Below, in pieces: positions 59,562 to 64,000 of a stretch of DNA of 64,000 bases. Origin of the DNA: Candidatus Binatia bacterium (GTDB lineage: Bacteria; Vulcanimicrobiota; Vulcanimicrobiia; Vulcanimicrobiales; Vulcanimicrobiaceae). Position numbers and translations under genes: made by a program. Within the stretch, counting starts at the first letter, position 1, and every line of letters begins with the position of its first letter. The notes below the pieces were generated by a model that did not search any database, had not been told where the DNA came from, and saw only the letters and a list, made by a program, of their open reading frames with translations. The stretch covers positions 62,001 to 126,000 of the forward strand of contig DATKHY010000001.1 of NCBI GenBank assembly GCA_035544215.1, given 5' to 3'.

Positions 59562-60394
59562 TGGCCTTCACGCTCGCGTATTCGCCCTGCCCCAACGACA
59601 CGTATATCTTCGCGGCACTGACGAACGGGCTGCTGGACGACGCGCCGGACGTACGCGTCCATCTGGCCGACATCGAGGAGCTCAACAACGCCGCGGCGCG
59701 CTCGCAGTTCGACCTGACTAAAGTGAGTTACGGTGCCATCCCATTCCTTATGGACCGCTATCGCATTCTGCCGTCCGGCGGCGCGGTGGGGCGCGGGTGC
59801 GGTCCTCTGCTGGTGGCCCGTCCCGCGGACTCGCCGCCGCTCTTCGCCGACTTCGCTCGGCGGCGGATCGCCATCCCCGGCGAGCGCACCACCGCGTTCA
59901 TGCTGCTGCAGCTCGCGCTGGGCGCAAGGCCCAAGACCGCGCAGATGCGCTTCGACCGGATCATCGGAGCCGTGGCGAGCGGCGAGGTCGACGCCGGGCT
60001 GATCATCCACGAGTCGCGCTTCACGTATCGCGACGCGGGACTCATCGCAATAGTCGATCTGGGAGAGTGGTGGGAGAACATGACGCTCTTGCCGATCCCG
60101 CTCGGCGCGGTCGTCGCGCGCGACGACGTCGACCCGGAACAGGCGCGGCGCATCGACATGGCGATTCGGAGGAGCCTCGCGTTCGCGCGCGCGAACGAAG
60201 CTGCGGTGATGCCGTACGTTCGCGAGCATGCCGCCGAGATGAGCGACGACGTCATGCGCGCGCATATCGAGCTGTACGTGAACGAGTTTACCGACGATCT
60301 CGGCGAAACCGGACGCGACGCCGTCCGCGCGCTCTTCGCGCGGGCGCGCACCGCGCGGATCCTAAAAGGAGACGCCGAGCCGTGCTTCGCGTGA
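59561..60394 (+). CDS. mqnD: 1,4-dihydroxy-6-naphthoate synthase
   Basis: 277 aa; ATG 59561 (GTG 59558 also possible). LAYSPCPNDTYIFAALTNGLLDDAPDVRVHLADIEELNNAA and FDLTKVSYGAIPFLMDRYRILPSGGAVGRGCGPLLVA are MqnD signatures; AGLIIHESRFTYRDAGL contains the catalytic His. It forms the naphthoate ring from cyclic dehypoxanthinyl futalosine. Stop/start overlap with mqnB. mqnA and mqnC are not in the window. Confidence 0.93.
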   Translation: MAFTLAYSPCPNDTYIFAALTNGLLDDAPDVRVHLADIEELNNAAARSQFDLTKVSYGAIPFLMDRYRILPSGGAVGRGCGPLLVARPADSPPLFADFARRRIAIPGERTTAFMLLQLALGARPKTAQMRFDRIIGAVASGEVDAGLIIHESRFTYRDAGLIAIVDLGEWWENMTLLPIPLGAVVARDDVDPEQARRIDMAIRRSLAFARANEAAVMPYVREHAAEMSDDVMRAHIELYVNEFTDDLGETGRDAVRALFARARTARILKGDAEPCFA

Positions 60395-60407
60395 ACGGCG
60401 CGCAGGG

Positions 60408-61631
60408 ATGAATCGCGGGAGTTTCATCGCCGGTACCGCCGCACTCGGTGTCGCGACGGCGGCCGCGGCCTCGGCGCAACCGGACGGGGCGCCAATCGAG
60501 CTCGGTGACGACGTCTTTTTGCGCTCGGCGTGGCGCGATCTGCGCGGCCGCACGGTCGGCGTGATCGCCAACCAAAGCGGCGTCACGTCGGGGCTCGAGT
60601 CGATCGTCGACGCGATCCTGCGCCACGGGGGAGTTCGCGTCAAGGCCATCTACGCGCCCGAGCACGGCTTCCGTGGCGATCAGGCTGCGGGTGCGACCAT
60701 CGCGTCGTATGTCGACGCGCGCAGCGGATTGCCCGTCTATAGCCTGTACGGCGCGTCGCGCCATCCCAGCGCGGCGATGCTCGAGGGTGTAGACGTCTTG
60801 CTCTTCGATATCCAAGATGTCGGCTCGCGCGCGTACACCTATATCTCGACAATGGCGTACGCGATGCAGAGCGCGGCGCAATACGGTAAGGAGTTTTGGG
60901 TGCTCGACCGCCCGAATCCGACTGGCGGAAGCGTCGTCGAGGGACCGGTGCTCGAGCCGGCCTACGAATCGTTTATCGGGCTGTACCCGATTGCGATGCG
61001 CCATGGGATGACGGTCGGTGAGCTCGCCGCACTTTTCAACGACCACTTCGGCATCGGCGCCAAGCTGCGCGTGGTGCGGATGGACGGATGGCGCCGATCG
61101 ATGATCTGGCCGGACACAGGCTTGCGGTGGGTTCAGACGTCGCCGAACATCCCGCGCTGGGAGACGACGATCGTCTACCCGGGCATGGGCCTGGTCGACA
61201 CGGTTGGCGTCAACAACGGCAGCGGCTTCACCAACCCGTTCTTCCTAGCCGGCATGCTCGGCATCGACGGTGCGAAGCTGGCGGAGCGCTTGAACGCGCG
61301 CGCGCTGCCGGGCGTCGCGTTTGCACCGACGCGGTGGTCCCCGACGTCGGGGTTCTGGCTGGGCCGGGAGCTCACGGGCGTCGAGCTGCAGCTGCTCGAC
61401 CCGCGGCGCGTGCTCGCCGTGCGCACCGCGGTCGAAATCCTCGTCGGCGTGCGCGACCTCTTCCCCGAGGTCATCCGGATCAAGAGCGTTGCCGGCCTCG
61501 ATCGCGACTGGGGTACGGATTCGTTTCGCCGAGCCTTCCTCGCCGGCGCGGGGGCCGAAGCGATTCTGGGACAGTGGACGGCGCGGGTCGCAGCGTTCAA
61601 AGCGCTGCGCGAACGTTACTTCCTGTACTAA
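60408..61631 (+). CDS. Exo-beta-N-acetylmuramidase NamZ-like (DUF1343)
   Basis: 407 aa with a signal peptide (MNRGSFIAGTAALGVATAAAASAQ). GRTVGVIANQSGVTSG, IYAPEHGFRGDQAAG, LEGVDVLLFDIQDVGSRAYTYISTMAYAM, FWVLDRPNPTGG and LYPIAMRHGMTVGELAALFN are conserved through DUF1343, whose characterised member NamZ removes terminal MurNAc from muropeptide chains. So periplasmic peptidoglycan recycling is likely. Its end overlaps tyrA by 35 bp. Confidence 0.88.
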   Translation: MNRGSFIAGTAALGVATAAAASAQPDGAPIELGDDVFLRSAWRDLRGRTVGVIANQSGVTSGLESIVDAILRHGGVRVKAIYAPEHGFRGDQAAGATIASYVDARSGLPVYSLYGASRHPSAAMLEGVDVLLFDIQDVGSRAYTYISTMAYAMQSAAQYGKEFWVLDRPNPTGGSVVEGPVLEPAYESFIGLYPIAMRHGMTVGELAALFNDHFGIGAKLRVVRMDGWRRSMIWPDTGLRWVQTSPNIPRWETTIVYPGMGLVDTVGVNNGSGFTNPFFLAGMLGIDGAKLAERLNARALPGVAFAPTRWSPTSGFWLGRELTGVELQLLDPRRVLAVRTAVEILVGVRDLFPEVIRIKSVAGLDRDWGTDSFRRAFLAGAGAEAILGQWTARVAAFKALRERYFLY

Positions 61632-62385
61632 CCTCCAGCGCATCGGCTGCCGAAATCAGCGCGCCCGCGAGCCGGCGCAGCTGCGGCTCGACGTTGTGTG
61701 CGTTGGCGCGCAAGATGTCGCGCCACATCGGGGCGTTCATGTCGGAGATACGCAACAGCTCGCGCGCCACTGGTCCGCTGAGCTGCTGCGCTTCCGACTC
61801 GCTCTCCCCCAACAAAGCTGCGTAGCACGAAGCGACGATCTGAGGCAGGTGCGACGTTAGCGCAACGATGCGGTCGTGCGCCTCGGCGCTCGTGGCCATA
61901 GGAAACCCGCCGCACCACCGGATGAACTCGCGAGCGAGCGCATCCAAATCAGCGTCGCCGCTCGGCACGTAGGCCCACGAGCAGCCGTCGAAGAGGTCCG
62001 CGCGGGCGGCGCCGGACCCGTTGCGCTCGCCGCCCGCCATCGGATGCGTGGCGACGAAGTTCGCGACGCCGGCGGCGGCCGCGACGAGCGGCGCCTTCAC
62101 GGACGCGACGTCCAGCACGAGCGCCGGCGCGCGGGGCCGGCCGGCCAGCCGCTCGAGCTCGCGCAGCGTCGGCTCGAGGTGCGTCGCCAGCACCAGCGTG
62201 TCGGCTTCCCTGGCGAGCGTCTCGGGCGCCACGGCGGCGTCGATCGCACCGACTTCGGAGGCCGCGTCCAGCGCCGCGGGATCGACGTCGTAGCCGATCA
62301 CGTAGACGCCGTTGCCTCGAGCGTGAAGGCCGATGGATCCGCCCATCAGGCCGACGCCGAAGATACCGAGCACCCGGCCGATCAC
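61597..62385 (-). CDS. tyrA: Prephenate/arogenate dehydrogenase
   Basis: 262 aa. VLGIFGVGLMGGSIGLHARGNGVYVIGYD is the NAD-binding N-terminus, ADTLVLATHLEPTLRELERLAG and VLDVASVKAPLV are family motifs, NFVATHPMAGGERNGSGAARADLFDG contains the catalytic His, and VALTSHLPQIVASCYAALL the dimerisation helix. It oxidises prephenate or arogenate towards tyrosine. ATG overlaps the aroH stop. Controlled by the attenuator upstream of aroH. Confidence 0.93.
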   Translation of the reverse strand: MIGRVLGIFGVGLMGGSIGLHARGNGVYVIGYDVDPAALDAASEVGAIDAAVAPETLAREADTLVLATHLEPTLRELERLAGRPRAPALVLDVASVKAPLVAAAAGVANFVATHPMAGGERNGSGAARADLFDGCSWAYVPSGDADLDALAREFIRWCGGFPMATSAEAHDRIVALTSHLPQIVASCYAALLGESESEAQQLSGPVARELLRISDMNAPMWRDILRANAHNVEPQLRRLAGALISAADALEVSTGSNVRAAL

Positions 62386-62828
62386 GACGCGCGCACCAGA
62401 TCGGGCCGAAGCGTCGCCGCGCCATCGAGATAGACGTGCTCGATTTCATGCGCGTTCCGCGCGGTGTTCACGTGCATCAGCACGCGGATGCAGCGGCCGA
62501 GCGCTCCGGGCACGTCGACCTCGGAAAAATGCAACATCGGAATGTGGATCCATCCCATTTCGCGCGCCGCGAGCGCGGGGAAGCACGCGCGCAGGTCGGG
62601 CGTCAGGCTGAAGAGCACGGAGGCGATGTCGTCGAGATCTATCGCGTTGCGCTGCGTCATCTCGCTCAGGAGCCGCTTCGTGGCGCGCGCGATCGCAGGC
62701 GTGCTGTCGGCGTCCGCCGTGATGGCGCCCCGGATGCCTCGGAAAACACGAACCCCCGCCGGGTCGGCGGGGGTTTGCGTTGTCGATTGCTGTTTCTTGC
62801 CAGTACCGTGCAAAACGCTTTCCCTCAC
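62382..62828 (-). CDS. aroH: Chorismate mutase, AroH class; start uncertain
   Basis: FRGIRGAITADADSTPAIARATKRLL matches the AroH N-terminus with the active-site Arg (RGIRG), then SVLFSLTPDLRACFPALAARE, CIRVLMHVNT and IEHVYLDGAATLRPDL. 148 aa if started at GTG 62828, whose TGA/GTG overlap with the leader peptide stop suggests coupling; TTG 62813 is another option. Both add about 25-30 residues before RGIRG and place the terminator hairpin inside the coding region. No standard start codon exists between the hairpin and RGIRG. It converts chorismate to prephenate. Confidence 0.85.
   Translation of the reverse strand: MRESVLHGTGKKQQSTTQTPADPAGVRVFRGIRGAITADADSTPAIARATKRLLSEMTQRNAIDLDDIASVLFSLTPDLRACFPALAAREMGWIHIPMLHFSEVDVPGALGRCIRVLMHVNTARNAHEIEHVYLDGAATLRPDLVRAS
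62743..62773 (-). terminator. Attenuator terminator before aroH
   Basis: CCCCCGCC and GGCGGGGG form an 8-bp GC stem with loop GACCC, followed by TTCGTGTTTT. It lies 52 nt downstream of the leader peptide stop. The 5' arm plus loop can instead pair with the antiterminator arm at 62822-62833. Confidence 0.85.
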
Positions 62829-62833
62829 CAACC
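62822..62833 (-). promoter_or_regulatory. Antiterminator arm overlapping the leader stop codon
   Basis: GGTTGGTGAGGG can pair with CCCCCGCCGACC of the terminator (62773-62762): 11 of 12 positions pair, two as G-U, with one A/C mismatch. It contains the last leader codon TGG and the TGA. A ribosome at the stop covers it; one stalled at the Tyr codons leaves it free. Confidence 0.7.
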
Positions 62834-62884
62834 TCGAAGGCGGCAATAGTAGAACGAATACCCGTACGAGCCCAACGTCCACAT
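62825..62884 (-). CDS. Aromatic-rich leader peptide of the aroH-tyrA attenuator
   Basis: ATG 62884 opens the 19-residue frame MWTLGSYGYSFYYCRLRGW. Seven of 19 residues are aromatic: Trp2, Tyr7, Tyr9, Phe11, Tyr12, Tyr13, Trp19. Its stop TGA overlaps the aroH frame GTG. The peptide lies just downstream of a promoter, with no ribosome site, so it may be translated from a near-leaderless mRNA. The position of the FYY cluster upstream of the antiterminator arm indicates sensing of charged tRNA-Tyr (and perhaps tRNA-Phe). Confidence 0.8.
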   Translation of the reverse strand: MWTLGSYGYSFYYCRLRGW

Positions 62885-62892
62885 GATGTTCA

Positions 62893-62924
62893 ATTATGCA
62901 ACCACACCTAGTGGTGCTTGTCAA
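62893..62924 (-). promoter_or_regulatory. Candidate promoter of the aroH-tyrA attenuator transcript
   Basis: Minus-strand TTGACA (62924-62919) and CATAAT (62898-62893), spacer 20 bp (longer than usual). The spacer has the inverted repeat ACCAC-TAGGT-GTGGT, a possible operator. CATAAT ends 8 bp before the leader ATG. Confidence 0.55.
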
Positions 62925-62953
62925 GGACGCGCCGCTCTTGTCCAGCGAAGTTC

Positions 62954-64000
62954 ATGGAGATGCTGCGAGAGCGCTTGATCGACGCCCTAGGCGTCGAGGC
63001 GGTGAAGACGGCCCACGAGGACCTGGCGGTCTACGCGTTCGACGCCTACACGGAGGGCGGGGCACCTTCGGCGGTCGTCCTGCCCGCCTCGAGCCGCGAC
63101 GTCAGCGCCGTGGTGAAGGTCGCGCGGGAGTTCGGGGAGCCGATCGTCGCGCGAGGAGCCGGCACCGGGCTCTGCGGCGGCGCCGTGCCGACCGCCGGCG
63201 GAATCGTCCTCTCGTTCGCTCGGATGAACCGGATCCTCGAGCTCGACGAGCGCAATCGCCGCGCCCGCGTGCAGTCGGGCGTCATCAACCTCGACCTGTC
63301 GCGCCACGTCGCGCCTAGCGGCCTGTTCTACGCCCCCGACCCGTCCTCGCAGCTGATCTCGACGATCGGCGGCAACATCGCCACGAACGCCGGCGGGCCG
63401 CACTGTCTCTCTTACGGCACGACCGTGAACCACGTGCTCGCGCTCGAGGTCGTAGACGATTGCGGTGAGGTGTTCGCGACGAGCGTCGACGACGCCGGTT
63501 ACGATCTCACGGCCGCACTCGTCGGCAGCGAAGGCACGCTCGGCATCGTGACGTCGGCCTGGCTGCGCCTGCTCGCCTTTCCCGAGGCCGTGCGGGTCTG
63601 GGTCGCCGCGTTCGGCGACATAGATTCGGCGTCGGAGACAGTCTCTTCGATCATCGGCGCCGGCATCGTTCCGACGGCTCTCGAGATGATGGACGCCGTG
63701 ATCACGCAGGCGGTCGAGGCCGCATTCGGAGCGGGATATCCGACCGATGCTGGAGCGGTGTTGCTCGTCGAACATGCCGGCCTGGAAGAGGACGTCGAGG
63801 CAGTGGAGGCGGCGATCCACGCGATCGTCGCGCACCACGGTGCGCGCTCGTGGCGCAGCGCGCGCACCTCGGCGGAGCGCGCCGCGCTGTGGGCGGGGCG
63901 AAAGGGTGCGGCGGGCGCCACGGGACGCATCGCGCCCAACTACTACACGCAGGACGTCTGCGTTCCGCGGAGCCGGTTACCGCAGGCGCTGCGCGCCGTC
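62954..64000 (+). CDS. glcD: FAD-linked glycolate/lactate oxidase (GlcD family), 3' end outside window
   Basis: 349 codons seen from ATG 62954 (another ATG at 62960). The PCMH FAD domain contains PSAVVLPASSRDVSAVVKVAREFGEPIVARGAGTGLCGGAVPTAGGIVLSFARMNRILELD, then GLFYAPDPSSQLISTIGGNIATNAGGPHCLSYGTTVNHVLALEVV and LVGSEGTLGIVTSAWLRLL. These are GlcD/D-lactate dehydrogenase motifs. It would oxidise a 2-hydroxyacid with an electron carrier. Divergent from the aroH leader; the C-terminal cap domain is cut by the window end. Confidence 0.9.
   Translation, partial: MEMLRERLIDALGVEAVKTAHEDLAVYAFDAYTEGGAPSAVVLPASSRDVSAVVKVAREFGEPIVARGAGTGLCGGAVPTAGGIVLSFARMNRILELDERNRRARVQSGVINLDLSRHVAPSGLFYAPDPSSQLISTIGGNIATNAGGPHCLSYGTTVNHVLALEVVDDCGEVFATSVDDAGYDLTAALVGSEGTLGIVTSAWLRLLAFPEAVRVWVAAFGDIDSASETVSSIIGAGIVPTALEMMDAVITQAVEAAFGAGYPTDAGAVLLVEHAGLEEDVEAVEAAIHAIVAHHGARSWRSARTSAERAALWAGRKGAAGATGRIAPNYYTQDVCVPRSRLPQALRAV

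Overview
The window is high-GC, gene-dense bacterial chromosome with no phage, transposon, CRISPR, rRNA or tRNA signature. The cell is diderm: it has a TolC-type channel with a periplasmic adaptor, a secreted protein with an apparent outer-membrane barrel, and several lipoproteins. Menaquinone genes of the futalosine route (mqnB, mqnD), a single SufD-type protein beside SufC, a stalk-domain surface protein and paralogous lipoprotein solute-binding proteins together suggest an uncultured lineage such as Eremiobacterota (WPS-2) or a relative. That placement is inference from gene content. Genes are packed with 4-bp stop/start overlaps (ATGA, GTGA). Several starts seem to need CTG or ATC, and two promoters lie so close to the start codon that the mRNAs look leaderless.

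Layout. 1-4.8 kb: end of a LeuA/homocitrate-synthase-like gene, a type II NADH dehydrogenase, a divergent M50 protease and a GT87-like glycosyltransferase. 4.7-12.1 kb (minus): adaptor, TolC channel, a fused AhbA/AhbB-like (siroheme decarboxylase/Lrp) protein and two peptide-type solute-binding lipoproteins, with no pump or permease. 12.2-21.7 kb: FlK-like thioesterase, stalk-domain/barrel protein behind a structured leader, nitrilase, propeller, phosphodiester glycosidase, TlpA. 21.7-24.9 kb: folD lacking its usual catalytic lysine, methyltransferase, flavin reductase, MBL hydrolase, thpR. 24.9-29.7 kb: Fe-S cluster island (NifU-like, sufR, sufC, sufD, sufS, sufU; no sufB). 29.7-34.5 kb: DUF485/acetate symporter pair and small hypotheticals.

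34.5-39.8 kb holds the most striking system. An ECF sigma factor overlaps a gene fusing an anti-sigma zinc finger to a complete O6-alkylguanine-DNA alkyltransferase. It is followed by a PHP phosphoesterase with a histone-H1-like basic tail, then an EF-G2. I read this as a candidate cytoplasmic DNA-alkylation-sensing sigma/anti-sigma switch. Upstream on the minus strand is a strongly structured RNA ending in an intrinsic terminator.

39.9-53.6 kb: third solute-binding protein, pyrE-like gene, MBL, peroxiredoxin, etf-qo-thiO-thiS-thiG operon, threonine aldolase, MBL-cupin fusion, FAD oxidoreductase, M20 amidohydrolase. 53.7-58.0 kb: 2-oxoacid dehydrogenase operon with two tandem E1-alpha genes, E1-beta and E2. 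58.0-61.6 kb: queD, queE, mqnB, mqnD, namZ. 61.6-62.9 kb: aroH-tyrA behind a well-formed aromatic attenuator, with a 19-residue leader peptide carrying seven aromatic residues, a 12-nt antiterminator arm and a GC-rich terminator. The window ends inside a glcD-type oxidase gene.
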